A stretch of DNA of 64,000 nt from Spirobacillus cienkowskii (GTDB taxonomy: Bacteria; Bdellovibrionota_B; Oligoflexia; Silvanigrellales; Silvanigrellaceae): positions 248,001 through 312,000 of the forward strand of contig NZ_CP146516.1 of NCBI RefSeq assembly GCF_037081835.1, read 5' to 3'. The translations under genes were made by a program, and so were the position numbers. Of the stretch, positions 37,295 through 47,417 are shown one piece after another; position 1 is the stretch's first letter, and every line of letters begins with the position of its first letter. The notes under the pieces were generated by a model. It saw nothing but the letters and a program-made list of their open reading frames with translations, was not told where the DNA came from and did no database searches.

Positions 37295-38209
37295 CTCTAA
37301 CATTTTATCATCTGAAGCTACAATTTTAACGTGCTCATTATGAAAGGGAGTTGTATTTTGCAAACAAATTTCTTTGCTGAGTGCCAAGTAGTCTTCTGCT
37401 CCGGTACATGATGGATCGTATGCCAAAACAGACTTACGAGCTTTAACCGCTTCTGCGAGTTTTACATTTTGACGAATACTTGTTTTAAACACACAATTTT
37501 TGAGAGTTTCAATTGCTGCAACTTTATCAATGATTTCTCGCGAAAGCTTGGTGCGAGAGTCAAACATTGTGACGACGAGTCCTGTTATTTTGAGTTTTGG
37601 ATTTAACTCTTCTTGTATGAGACTAATAGTTTCTAATAATAAATTTAAACCATCAAATGCAAAAGGATGTGCTTGAAGAGAAATTAATACTTCGGTTGCA
37701 GCATTTAGAGCATTGACGCTCAATAAGCCAAGACTTGGAGGTGTATCTAAAATTATGAAATCATACAACTCATGGAGCGCTGAAAGTGCTTTTTTTAATC
37801 TGTTTTCTCTACCAATTTCGCCAGCCATTCTACTTTCAAATTCTGATAAATGAATAGAAGCAGGAGCGATATGAAGATTTTCGTATTGTGTTTCTAAAAT
37901 CACATCTTCAATGTTGGTTTTTTTAGGTTCTACTAAAAGTTCAAACACACTTTTTTCAACTTGATTGATATCAATACCCAAACCTGTTGTGGCATTAGAT
38001 TGTGAATCGAGATCAACAACCAAAACTCTTTGTCCAAGTTTTGCAAGTCCTGCTGCCACGTTAATCACAGTGGTTGTTTTTCCGCAACCACCCTTTTGAT
38101 TACAAACAGATATTATACGAACTTTTTTAGGCTTTAGATAAGTTGTTGTTAATGAACTTGAAATATTAGCTTTTGTTGCACCAATACGTTTTGCTTTTTT
38201 ATCAGACAT
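37289..38209 (-). CDS. parA: ParA family ATPase
   Basis: Deviant Walker-A ATPase of partition systems. QKGGCGKTTTVINVA at about residues 39-53 has the signature Lys of the family. A Walker-A' like segment with VVDLDSQSNAT and a Walker-B-like FIILDTPPSLG follow. Length 306 aa is somewhat longer than Soj; the N-terminal 28 residues are basic and may be a DNA- or partner-binding tail. GGGAG seven bases before the ATG. It is the first gene of the operon. Chromosomal versus plasmid origin cannot be decided here. Confidence 0.88.
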   Translation of the reverse strand: MSDKKAKRIGATKANISSSLTTTYLKPKKVRIISVCNQKGGCGKTTTVINVAAGLAKLGQRVLVVDLDSQSNATTGLGIDINQVEKSVFELLVEPKKTNIEDVILETQYENLHIAPASIHLSEFESRMAGEIGRENRLKKALSALHELYDFIILDTPPSLGLLSVNALNAATEVLISLQAHPFAFDGLNLLLETISLIQEELNPKLKITGLVVTMFDSRTKLSREIIDKVAAIETLKNCVFKTSIRQNVKLAEAVKARKSVLAYDPSCTGAEDYLALSKEICLQNTTPFHNEHVKIVASDDKMLEI

Positions 38210-38442
38210 AAATACTCCCTAGCGAAAGGAATGATAAGGTGGCTAATTGAGTTGTTTGCAGCAGCAATTTTAAATTATGCTCAGCAATACTGTTAAGGAT
38301 TTCTATTCATGACTCCATTGTAGTTTCCTTAGTATATTACTTTTAATTGCAATACTTTTAACTGCTTAGACCTTTAAGTAATTCTTTAAAGTATTGTCAA
38401 ATTTTTGACTGGGCAAGAATAACTCATTATTTAGGAACACAC

Positions 38443-38808
38443 ATGTTAATCCCCAAAATATTTTCGTTACTTGGATTTTTAGGCGTTGCTTTCGGTGCTT
38501 TTGGAGCTCATTTGATTAAATATAGAGTTTCAAGTGAACATTTAGAAAACTGGAAAACAGCGACATTTTATTTGTTTGTGCATGCTATTGTTGGTTTTAT
38601 TGCGTTTAATTGTACTAAAAAACATAGGTCACAATATTGTTTTATTAGTGGAATTTTAATTTTTTGTGGTTCGTTGTATTTGTTGGTTTTATTAAATAAA
38701 CCCATTTTAGGTGCTGTCACTCCAATTGGAGGGGGGTTATTTTTACTTGGATGGTTATTTCTTTTGCTAGACTTTTCAAAAGAACCAAATAGCATTATAA
38801 GAAAGTAA
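38443..38808 (+). CDS. DUF423 family small membrane protein (YgdD-like)
   Basis: About 121 residues with four membrane segments. The family N-terminus GFLGVAFGAFGAHLIK and the central SGILIFCGSLY, PIGGGLFLLGW are recognisable. Role unknown. It lies 17 bp before the permease gene and may be co-transcribed. Confidence 0.85.
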   Translation: MLIPKIFSLLGFLGVAFGAFGAHLIKYRVSSEHLENWKTATFYLFVHAIVGFIAFNCTKKHRSQYCFISGILIFCGSLYLLVLLNKPILGAVTPIGGGLFLLGWLFLLLDFSKEPNSIIRK

Positions 38809-38824
38809 ATAAACTAGAGGGAAT

Positions 38825-40822
38825 ATGTCAAACAAACAAAAAAAAGATGATTCAGAACCTAATTTGAGTCATCGAATTGTAACAAAACTATCTTATTTTT
38901 TAACCAAGACATTTTACTTTAAAGGAACGGCTCCTTCTCATACCCAAGAAAAAACACATCACTGGTTTAGAGTGTTGTGTTTAACGGGAGTGGATTATTT
39001 TTCTACATTGGCTTATCAGCCAGGAATTGCGTTGTTAGCTGTGGGAGCGCTGGCTCCGTTTGCGTCTTTGTTACTTGTGTTAGTCACTTTATTTGGCGCT
39101 GTTCCCACTTATAGAGAAGTGGCAAAGAGATCGTATACAGGACAAGGCTCTATCGCAATGTTAGAAAACTTGCTCAGTGGATGGAGTGGTAAATTTGCTG
39201 TTTTAGGTTTAATAGCCTTTGCTGTTACAGACTTTTTTATAACTATCACATTATCAGCATCCGATGCCGCAGCCCACATTGTAGAAAATCCTTTTTTAAA
39301 TCATCTTGTTGGGCATTCTGCTCTTGGTGTTTCTATCGTTTTAGTAATTTTTTTAGGAATTGTTTTTTATATTGGTTTTAGAGAAGCAATTATTGTTGCT
39401 ATTTTAGCAACTATTCCTTTTTTATTTTTAACACTTTTTGTTATTGGCAAGTGCATTTACGTAATCATTAACCAACCAAGCGTATTTTATCAGTGGAGCG
39501 CAGAACCAATTTTTAAAATGGACTGGTTTGCTTTATTTGTAATTACGGCATTGGCTTTTCCAAAATTGGCACTAGGTTTGAGCGGTTTTGAAACTGGGGT
39601 ATCTGTTATGCCTTTAGTTCAAAATAGTCCCAAAAATAAACCAGAAAAGCCTACAATTTATGTACCATTAAAAAGAATTAATGGTACTAAAAAGCTTTTG
39701 CTTTGGTCTGCATTGATTATGTCTGTTTATTTAATTACCTCTAGTTTTGTCACATCTGTCTTGGTAAATCAAAAACAAGTTGCTGATGGAGGCGAAGCAT
39801 CTGGTAGAGCTTTATCTTATTTAGCACATAAATATATTGGCGAAATTTATGGAACTATTTATGATGCTTCTACGATAATTATTTTGTGGTTTGCTGGTGC
39901 TTCTGCGCTTGCTGGATTGTTAAATATCATTCCACGGTATTTACCTCGATTTGGTATGGCACCGCAGTGGGTTTCTTTAAGACGACCTTTAGTCATAATA
40001 ATTACATGTATTAGCGTTTTTATTTTGATTATATTTAACGCTAATATTAATGCTCAGGCGGGTGCATATGCAACTGGAGTTCTTGCTTTAATATTGTCTG
40101 CATCTATTGCCGTTACTCTCTCGTTAATGAGAGAAAATAAGGCGTTAAAATCTAAAAAAATTAAATTTAAAACTTTTTACTTTACTTTAGTTTCTCTAGT
40201 ATTTGCTTACACTTTGATTGATAATGTAAAAGCAAGGCCAGATGGATTAATTATTGCAGGAATTTTCTTTTTATTAATTCTATTAGCTAGCGCTATAAGC
40301 CGTTGGCGGAGAGCTTTTGAGTTAAGAGTTGAATCACATAATATTGTCGGCCCTGGTTCAGAACTTTTATGGAATCAAATTAGAAATAAAAAAGTCAATT
40401 TAGTTCCTATTTCTTCTGGAGATAAAAAATGGTTTAAAAGAAAAGAAGAAAAAATTAAAAAATTTTACAAATGCACTGACCCTCTGGCGTTTTTAGCTGT
40501 TTCGTTAAGAGATGATAGAAGTGAGTTTCAAACACCACTAGTTATTAAAGTTTCCCGAATGTTTAATAATCCAGAAAATTATTTAATAGAAGTATCTGGT
40601 GCCGTCGCAATTCCAAATACAGTTGCTTATATTAGCGAACAAATTGATCCCATTGCCATTTACTTAGGTCTTGCAAGAAAAAATGCAATGGAGCAAGCAA
40701 TCTTTTATGTGTTATTTGGTGAGGGCGAAATTGGAATACTAACGTATAAAGTTTTGGTTCAGTATTGGGAGTCTACCGAAGAAGATGATGTTAGACCTGT
40801 GTTGTTTTTAATGTCAGAATAA
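38825..40822 (+). CDS. APC-superfamily permease with C-terminal cytoplasmic extension
   Basis: About 12 membrane segments in residues 55-490, with APC-type start VDYFSTLAYQPG and a Gly-rich ASALAGLLNIIPRYLPRFG region. The last 160 residues are soluble and contain segments resembling a regulatory alpha/beta domain (FYKCTDPLAFLAVSLRDDRS, then NAMEQAIFYVLFGEG). Substrate unknown: an amino acid, or potassium by analogy with similar large APC proteins. AGAGGG seven bases before the ATG gives a good ribosome site. Confidence 0.8.
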   Translation: MSNKQKKDDSEPNLSHRIVTKLSYFLTKTFYFKGTAPSHTQEKTHHWFRVLCLTGVDYFSTLAYQPGIALLAVGALAPFASLLLVLVTLFGAVPTYREVAKRSYTGQGSIAMLENLLSGWSGKFAVLGLIAFAVTDFFITITLSASDAAAHIVENPFLNHLVGHSALGVSIVLVIFLGIVFYIGFREAIIVAILATIPFLFLTLFVIGKCIYVIINQPSVFYQWSAEPIFKMDWFALFVITALAFPKLALGLSGFETGVSVMPLVQNSPKNKPEKPTIYVPLKRINGTKKLLLWSALIMSVYLITSSFVTSVLVNQKQVADGGEASGRALSYLAHKYIGEIYGTIYDASTIIILWFAGASALAGLLNIIPRYLPRFGMAPQWVSLRRPLVIIITCISVFILIIFNANINAQAGAYATGVLALILSASIAVTLSLMRENKALKSKKIKFKTFYFTLVSLVFAYTLIDNVKARPDGLIIAGIFFLLILLASAISRWRRAFELRVESHNIVGPGSELLWNQIRNKKVNLVPISSGDKKWFKRKEEKIKKFYKCTDPLAFLAVSLRDDRSEFQTPLVIKVSRMFNNPENYLIEVSGAVAIPNTVAYISEQIDPIAIYLGLARKNAMEQAIFYVLFGEGEIGILTYKVLVQYWESTEEDDVRPVLFLMSE

Positions 40823-40833
40823 TAGGTTATAGT

Positions 40834-41037
40834 ATGTCTAAGTTTTTTATAATTTTAGGAGTTATATTTATATTAATTGGAGTATTTTGGCCTTTACTCA
40901 AAAAAATAAATTTTGGGCAACTTCCAGGAGATATCATTATTAAAGGCGAAAATACAACTTTTTACTTTCCTATTGTTACTTCAATTATAATTAGTATAAT
41001 ATTAAGCTTAATTCTTTGGTTTTTTAATAAAAAATAA
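40834..41037 (+). CDS. DUF2905 family membrane protein
   Basis: 67 residues with two membrane segments flanking a conserved loop: LIGVFWPLLKKI, then FGQLPGDIIIKGENTTFYFP. These are the family hallmarks. Function unknown. It directly follows the permease gene (11-bp gap). Confidence 0.85.
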   Translation: MSKFFIILGVIFILIGVFWPLLKKINFGQLPGDIIIKGENTTFYFPIVTSIIISIILSLILWFFNKK

Positions 41038-41197
41038 AATATTTATCTATAATAATTTATAAAATAATATCTTTAAAATTTCTTAATATTAATTTTAAAA
41101 CTAAATCATTTTTTATTTCTTAATTGATTTAATTAAAATTATAATTTATTATTTTTGTAATAATATGTATTTTTAAACTTAAATAAATTTTAATATT

Positions 41198-42637
41198 ATG
41201 GGTGCTTTTATGAATTTAGGCTATCGAGTATTAAAATTCTCGATTTTAGCATTAGGTTTTTTAGTCAATACATTATTAGCGGCTCAGCAAAAAATAGGTT
41301 TTTTAGAGTTTATAAATTTATATGAAACAAATAGTTTAGGTGTGAAGTCGATTAAAGCTAATTTGCAGAGCTTAGACTTAGAACATGCTCAAGCAGAATT
41401 GTTAACACAGCCTCAAGGTTTTGTAGAATTTTCAAAAAATAACGACAAATCACCAAGCTTAACTCCAGATTTTTCTGGACTGTCGCGTTATGGATCTCAA
41501 TTTAGAGTTGGTTTGCAGTCGCAACAATCGTTTGGCTTAAAACATAAACTTTATTTTATTACTGAAAATCAGGGTTTTGAGCGGGCAGTTTCTCTCTCTG
41601 AGCAGAATAAAAATATGACAAGACTTGGAGTTGCTGTTGAGCTTGAATTGCCAATTTGGAAAAATGGGTTTGGTGAAAATTTAAAGTATCAAAAAGAGTC
41701 GTTATTGAAGCTTGCTAAATCACAAGAATTAAAAAATCAGTTTGAGCTATTAGCAAAAAAAATAGATGCAGAAAAAATATACATTGAATATGCTTATTTG
41801 CAATCGAGTATGGAAATTCAAAAATTATTGGTTGATCAAGGTGAACGGCTTTTAGCATGGGTAAAAAGGCAATACAAAGATCGTTTGTTAGAAGAGGTGC
41901 ATGTAGCGCAAGCTGAGGCTGCATTAGAATCTAGAAAATTAGGGATGTTATCTAAAGAATTAAAACAAAAAAACATTTTATTAAAATTAAAAAGCCTTTT
42001 GCCAGAGTATATTGAGAAAAATTTTATTGCAGAAAATATTGATGAGATAGAAAAATATTTATTTTTAAAAAATATTACAGAAGAAAGAAAAGATATTCTT
42101 GCTCTTCAAGAATCAATTTTTGCAGAAACGGCTAATATCTATTTACAAAAAGAATCTCTTAAACCAGAGTTAAACTTTAATTTTCAGTTTATAAGTTACA
42201 AAAAAATTCATAACACAGATAATTTAACCAATTGCCAAGGTTTAACGAATTGTAGCTTGATAGGTGCTACATTAAGTTTTGTAGTACCATTAGATTTTTC
42301 TACTGTTCAACTAGCTCAAAATGCTGCTCAAGATAGAATTCATTCGTTAAAACTCAATCTTTCCCAAGAAATTTTAAATTCTAAATCTGAATTTGAAATT
42401 CTTAGGCAACAAAATGATTCATTAGATAAGCAAATTTTGTCTTTAAAAGATTTAATTAAAATTCATGAAAATAGACTCGAATTTGAGCGTGCTCGTCAAC
42501 GACGAGGTCGTGCGACAACATTTGATTTGATCAATTCAGAACAAGATTTATCAGAAAGCAAGGATCGATTAGTTGAAGCAAAGTCAGCAAGACTTGCGGT
42601 TTTAAGTCAGTATAAACTTTATGAGGTTTTGCCATGA
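41198..42637 (+). CDS. TolC-family outer-membrane efflux protein
   Basis: Signal peptide at the N-terminus (cleavage near LLAAQ), then long amphipathic helices typical of TolC barrels, with two similar halves (AEAALESRKL region and the later ARQRRGRATTFDLINSEQDLSE). RGRATTFDLINSEQ is the usual OEP signature. 479 aa. Two starts are possible (41198 and 41210); neither has a strong ribosome site. The last 4 bases overlap the RND gene (ATGA). It would provide the outer-membrane exit duct for that pump. Confidence 0.85.
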   Translation: MGAFMNLGYRVLKFSILALGFLVNTLLAAQQKIGFLEFINLYETNSLGVKSIKANLQSLDLEHAQAELLTQPQGFVEFSKNNDKSPSLTPDFSGLSRYGSQFRVGLQSQQSFGLKHKLYFITENQGFERAVSLSEQNKNMTRLGVAVELELPIWKNGFGENLKYQKESLLKLAKSQELKNQFELLAKKIDAEKIYIEYAYLQSSMEIQKLLVDQGERLLAWVKRQYKDRLLEEVHVAQAEAALESRKLGMLSKELKQKNILLKLKSLLPEYIEKNFIAENIDEIEKYLFLKNITEERKDILALQESIFAETANIYLQKESLKPELNFNFQFISYKKIHNTDNLTNCQGLTNCSLIGATLSFVVPLDFSTVQLAQNAAQDRIHSLKLNLSQEILNSKSEFEILRQQNDSLDKQILSLKDLIKIHENRLEFERARQRRGRATTFDLINSEQDLSESKDRLVEAKSARLAVLSQYKLYEVLP

Positions 42638-45600
42638 GCTTGCCAGCACTTGCCGTAAAAAGACCCGTTTTTATTAGCAGTATAATTTTACTTATGCTTT
42701 TTGGTGGTTTGTTAAGTATTAAAAATTTACCTGTTAGTTTATTTCCAGAAACAAATATTCCTTATATTGCAATTTCAACTTTATATCCCGGTGCTGGCCC
42801 TAAAGAAGTTGAGCTATCTGTTTCAAATTATCTCGAAGAAGAGCTTTCTACTGTCGAAGGTGTAAAAAAAATCAATGCCGTAAGCCGTGATTCGCTTTCT
42901 GTCGTTTGGGTAGAATTTAAAACGAGTGTCAATATTGATTCTGCAGAACAACGGGTTCGTGATAAAGTAGCTCTTGCTCGAAGTAAAATGCCAAACGAAA
43001 TAGAACCTTCAATTATTGAACGCTTTAATCCTTCAAACCAGCCCGTCATTACAGCATTTGTGCAGTCTCATTCAATGAGTCGAACACAGCTCACAACTTG
43101 GACCGATCAAAACTTAAAACCTTTGTTAGCCCGTATTCCAAAAGTTGGACGTATTGAGATTTTAGGTGGGCAAAAAAGACAAATTGATATTAAAATTGAT
43201 CCACGAAAAATTGAAAATTACAGAATACCCTTATTGCAAATTGTTGAAAATTTAAAAGGTGGTGGCACCAATATTCCTGCAGGGAGTGTAAATAATGGCA
43301 ACGATGAAGTTGGGATTCGAGTTCTAGGTCAATATACAACGTTACAAGATGTTAGTGAAAAAATTATAACATTTAGCAATAGCGAGACCCCAGTTAGAGT
43401 TAAAGATTTTGGAGAAGTCATTGAAGGGTCAGAAAAACTACGTTCAAAAGCTTATTATAACGGTGTGTCTGGTGTGGTTGTTCAGGTTTATCGTCAATCG
43501 GGGACCAATATTGTTTCGGTCGCAGATTCTATAAAAAAAGTTATTGTAAATTTTACCCAAACCAACAGAGACAATAACATACCACAAATCAATATAGTTC
43601 GTGATAGTTCAAAAATGATTAGAGATAATATTTTTGATGTATTTGAATCAATTTTAATTGGTATTTTATTGACAATTATTGTTGTGTTTTGTTTTCTAGG
43701 ATCATTTCGTTCAACAATAATTACAGCCGTGGCAATTCCTAATTCATTGCTCGGTGCTTTTATATTTATGAATTTTTCAGGTTTTTCAATTAATATTCTT
43801 ACATTATTGGCGTTGTCTTTGTGCGTTGGATTGTTGGTTGATGATGCAATTGTTGTTCGAGAAAATATTTTTAAAAAAATTGAAGAAGGACATTATCCTA
43901 ATGATGCTGCTGTGATTGGAGCCAATGAAGTGGCTATGGCAGTAGTCGCTGTTACGTTAGCTGTGGTTTCGATGTTTGGACCTGTGGCTTTTTTACAGGG
44001 AGTAACAGGTCAATTTTTTAGAGAGTTTGGGCTCGTTGTCTGTTTTGCTGTATTGATTTCGCTTTATGATGCCATGGCTGTGGCACCAATGCTGTCGGCT
44101 TATATGGGGAAGGCAAAAGAGCAATTGCACAATTCGCAAAAAAATATTCTTGCAAAATTTTTTAAGATTATTGAAGGGGCGCAAGCGAAATTGGAGCAAT
44201 TTTATGAGATTTTTTTATTAAAATCTTTAAAAAGGCCAATTCTAACTATTTTTTGCGTTGTTATTCTTGCTGTTTCTATAAGTTTTACGGCATCTAGGCT
44301 GCCTTCGGGATTTTTGCCAACGGATGAGTCGCAAGAATTTTTAGTGAGAATCGAAATGCCTTCGGGAACTAATCTAGAAACCACAGAAAAAACGGCTCTT
44401 CAAGTAGACAATCTTTTAAAAAACAAATCATTTATTGAATATACCGTGTTAACCATTGGCAATGCGCAGCAAGAAATCAATAAAGCAGATATTTTTGTGA
44501 TGCTCAAATCCTCAAAAGAGCGTTCTCGCATTAAGCCAAGTTTACTTCGCGAGCAGTTGCGTACAGAGTTTGCAAAATATGAACACTTGCCCAAAGGAGC
44601 AGAAATTAGAGTGATGCAAAATGACATTTCTGGCGCAGGTCAAAGACCCTTTAACTTACTCATTCAAACCAAATCGAGCGCAGATTTGGAAAAGGTTGCA
44701 AGACCAGTATTCGCAAAGCTTAAAAGCAATTCAGCATTAATTTCTCCTGATTTAGAACTAAAAGGCGGTTCTCAAGAAATTCAAATAAAGTTACAAGAAA
44801 AAGAGTCGCAGCATTTAGGAATTACACCCGGTAATGCAGGAATGGAGCTACGTGCGCGTATTGAAGGTCTTGAAATTGGGAAATTGAGTGAAAAAGGATT
44901 TGAATATCCCATTAAAGTCATTGCTTTTGATTCTGCAGACCTTTGGCTGAAACAAAATCAACCAATACTTGTGCCTAATTTAAATATGACTCCAGTTGAT
45001 TTAAGAAAAGCCGCTGCTTTTACAGTGTCGCAGTCATCCGCCAAAATTGAAAGAGTGAATAGAGCGTATTCTGCAAGAATTACAGCTGATTTAGCAGGTA
45101 ATGCAAACTTAGGTGAAATTATGGAATTCATTGATGCAGCTGTGAAAGAAAGTAGCCAGGGACTAAAAGATGTGAATGTACTCTATGAAGGGGATGCGGA
45201 AAGTTATGAAGAGATGGCTGACAGTATGTCTTTGGCATTTTTATCAGGTATTGTTTTATTATTTTTAGTTTTATCGAGCCTGTATGAATCGTTTTTATTA
45301 AGTTTCTTAAATATTATCACTCTGCCGTTTGCGATTTCTGGAGCATTTTTATCGTTATGGATTTTTGGTGAAGGGGTTAATATTTTTTCAGTCATTGGTA
45401 TTTTATTATTATTGGGAGTTGCAACTAAAAATTCAATACTATTAATTGATACTGCACAAGAAAGGCTAAAATTAAATAATAAAGAAACAGAAAATGATGA
45501 TGGGCAAAAAATTGTAGCTGCTGCAGTTAGAAGACTAAGACCTATTTTAATGACAAGTTTAGCGTTAATTGCAGGCGCTATTCCTATTGCCATTGGTTTA

Positions 45601-45756
45601 AATGAAGCTTCTGCGCAAAGAACTGGAATGGGAGTTGCCATAGTGGGCGGAACAGTGACTTCAACCTTATTTACTTTGGTTCTTATCCCTTCTATTATCA
45701 TGTTGGTCGAAAAAATTCAAAAAAAATTATTTAATTTTAGAAACTCAAATAACTAA
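42634..45756 (+). CDS. RND-family efflux transporter permease (AcrB/HAE-1 type)
   Basis: Proton-driven inner-membrane pump with 12 membrane segments and two large periplasmic loops. The proton-relay residues are visible: Asp pair in LLVDDAIVVREN (TM4) and Lys in GVATKNSILLID (TM10). Length 1040 aa is standard. It starts within the tolC stop. No membrane-fusion (HlyD/AcrA) gene lies next to it, which is unusual. An AT-rich hairpin-like stretch just after the stop may be a weak terminator. Confidence 0.9.
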   Translation: MSLPALAVKRPVFISSIILLMLFGGLLSIKNLPVSLFPETNIPYIAISTLYPGAGPKEVELSVSNYLEEELSTVEGVKKINAVSRDSLSVVWVEFKTSVNIDSAEQRVRDKVALARSKMPNEIEPSIIERFNPSNQPVITAFVQSHSMSRTQLTTWTDQNLKPLLARIPKVGRIEILGGQKRQIDIKIDPRKIENYRIPLLQIVENLKGGGTNIPAGSVNNGNDEVGIRVLGQYTTLQDVSEKIITFSNSETPVRVKDFGEVIEGSEKLRSKAYYNGVSGVVVQVYRQSGTNIVSVADSIKKVIVNFTQTNRDNNIPQINIVRDSSKMIRDNIFDVFESILIGILLTIIVVFCFLGSFRSTIITAVAIPNSLLGAFIFMNFSGFSINILTLLALSLCVGLLVDDAIVVRENIFKKIEEGHYPNDAAVIGANEVAMAVVAVTLAVVSMFGPVAFLQGVTGQFFREFGLVVCFAVLISLYDAMAVAPMLSAYMGKAKEQLHNSQKNILAKFFKIIEGAQAKLEQFYEIFLLKSLKRPILTIFCVVILAVSISFTASRLPSGFLPTDESQEFLVRIEMPSGTNLETTEKTALQVDNLLKNKSFIEYTVLTIGNAQQEINKADIFVMLKSSKERSRIKPSLLREQLRTEFAKYEHLPKGAEIRVMQNDISGAGQRPFNLLIQTKSSADLEKVARPVFAKLKSNSALISPDLELKGGSQEIQIKLQEKESQHLGITPGNAGMELRARIEGLEIGKLSEKGFEYPIKVIAFDSADLWLKQNQPILVPNLNMTPVDLRKAAAFTVSQSSAKIERVNRAYSARITADLAGNANLGEIMEFIDAAVKESSQGLKDVNVLYEGDAESYEEMADSMSLAFLSGIVLLFLVLSSLYESFLLSFLNIITLPFAISGAFLSLWIFGEGVNIFSVIGILLLLGVATKNSILLIDTAQERLKLNNKETENDDGQKIVAAAVRRLRPILMTSLALIAGAIPIAIGLNEASAQRTGMGVAIVGGTVTSTLFTLVLIPSIIMLVEKIQKKLFNFRNSNN

Positions 45757-45937
45757 ATTTTATTAATTTTTTTATTTAATAAAAAATTAAAATTAAAATT
45801 AAAATACGATATTTTATTTATAATTTAGTGAAAAATACATTATTTCTGTAAAAAACACTTCCATTATTTAAATTATATGTTAAAAGTACAATGTTTTTGA
45901 TATGGGTTGGGTTTTGTGTTATTAGGCAATTTAAACT

Positions 45938-46504
45938 ATGAAAATTCAATATATTTTAAATGTATTAAATGAAAAATAAATTATAAATTCAATTAACCAC
46001 GAAGATAAAGATTTTATTGAGGATATTTTTATCTCTGGTGGAGCATCTGTTGCATTAAGTTCAGATTATAAAGTAGCATGTTATTTTCCAATTACAGAAG
46101 ATATATTTACCTATATTTATATTTGTAAAGTTAATAGGGCTTATAATACTGCTGCAGAAAATTATAAGCGTTTTGTATTAAATGCAAAAAATGTTTCTAA
46201 TGAATATTTAATGGGAGTTCGCATAAATGAACTCAATACGGATTCAGTTGCTCATAATAATGTTTATGCTGCCTTCAAAATAGAAAGATCCTTAATTTAT
46301 CAATTTGGTAGCATAAATTATTATGGGCAAAGATTTCCTGTAAAAAGAAGTTTTAAAATCAAATCAGTAATTTTTAATAGTGAAAAAGGGAATTTATTAG
46401 AAAACAAAGAATTTACTGAAGTAAAAAAATATTTAAACAAAGTTTTTTTTGATTTGGTTAATAAAGAATTTTTATTTTCTATTGATGAGATAATTAAAAA
46501 ATAG
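45938..46504 (+). pseudogene. Hypothetical protein, stopped at codon 14 (in-frame TAA)
   Basis: From ATG 45938 the frame reads 13 codons, meets TAA (45977-45979), and then continues open for 175 codons to a stop at 46504. The continuation begins sensibly (INHEDKDFIEDIFISGGASVALS) and has no frameshift. It contains a beta-rich middle and a C-terminal charged helix. The next ATG is only at 46211, so at most half the protein could be made without readthrough. No family is recognised. The substitution-type break resembles those in lptD and the TPR gene. Confidence 0.55.
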
Positions 46505-46537
46505 TACAGAATATCCATTTGTAAAAAATTTTTGTTA

Positions 46538-47197
46538 TTATGATTCTCCATCTTCTATTTTTTTAACAGAAGTAAAGCGCATTAAAAACTCTGGCTTTTT
46601 AATTTTTCCGTCAAGAGACATGCTTGTTTCATAAAGACAGTTATTTTCGAGTGGATCTTCAAAAAATTTTCCGCTAAATTTTACAAGTTGACCTTTTTCC
46701 ATTTGTGACACTTCTTCAAATAGGTCTGAATCAGGGCTAATTAAAGTATCTTTAAAAAGGTCTGAAAAAGAATTATTCATTGTTCTTAAAAATACATCAT
46801 GAGAAATTTTAATCTCAAGAACGCCTTTTCCTTCTGAATTTGCATCTATTTTACTAACTACCCCAACCCAGTTTTTTACAAATTTACCGCCTTTTTGTCT
46901 TAAGAGACTGCATAATGATTTTTCTCTTTCTGCTTTAATACCTCCCTTAAGCATGTCATTTTTGGCATTTTTAATCTCTTCTTGGGCAATTTTAACAATT
47001 GAAATGAATTCTTCTTGCTCTTTTGGTAAAGATATTTTTATGGATGATTTTTGAGTTAAAGATTTATTATTTGATATTTGTGTGTTTTCTTGAGCTGGAT
47101 CTTCTCCAAATATTCCAACTAAGATAATAAAAGAAAAAAAGATTGAAAAAGTAATAAACAACCATTTTTTATAAAATGGTTTATTTGTATTGCTCAT
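46538..47197 (-). CDS. Membrane-anchored protein with possible OB-like domain
   Basis: 219 residues: one membrane segment (about residues 12-29), a Gln/Ser-rich linker, then a helix and a beta-rich region in which NWVGVVSKID, GVLEIKISHD and GQLVKFSGKF strands suggest an OB-like fold. Single Cys residues near 96 and 187 might form a disulfide if periplasmic. Function unknown. It converges with the stopped gene before it. Confidence 0.6.
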   Translation of the reverse strand: MSNTNKPFYKKWLFITFSIFFSFIILVGIFGEDPAQENTQISNNKSLTQKSSIKISLPKEQEEFISIVKIAQEEIKNAKNDMLKGGIKAEREKSLCSLLRQKGGKFVKNWVGVVSKIDANSEGKGVLEIKISHDVFLRTMNNSFSDLFKDTLISPDSDLFEEVSQMEKGQLVKFSGKFFEDPLENNCLYETSMSLDGKIKKPEFLMRFTSVKKIEDGES

Positions 47198-47417
47198 AAA
47201 ATATTCCTCTAAAAAATATTAATTGATGCTTGCTGAAATTTTAATATAATAAAGGAATTAGATATAATCAAATGTTTTTTATTTTATTAAAATTTTAAGT
47301 ATATTTTAAATTTTAGTAAATTTAATGTTACTGAAATTAAATATAAATAATTTTTATAAAGAGACTAAAAATCATTTTTCTATTAAAGTAAATTTTAGAT
47401 TATTTGAGGAAAGATCA

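Noticed and set aside
38405-38433. TTGACT and TATTTA pair before the DUF423 gene
   Set aside because: The spacing is good, but the start of transcription would fall on or after the ribosome site AGGA, so it is unlikely to serve this gene.
45204-45701. 165-codon open frame antisense to the RND gene
   Set aside because: It mirrors a strongly conserved pump gene and has no ribosome site; a codon-bias shadow.
45757-45900. AT-only hairpin after the RND gene
   Set aside because: Stems made only of A and T arise easily here; noted with the gene but not called as a terminator.
16300-46504. Reassigned TGA or TAA codons
   Set aside because: Many genes here end correctly at TGA or TAA with overlapping starts (for example 18813, 21935, 26773), so a changed genetic code is not supported.
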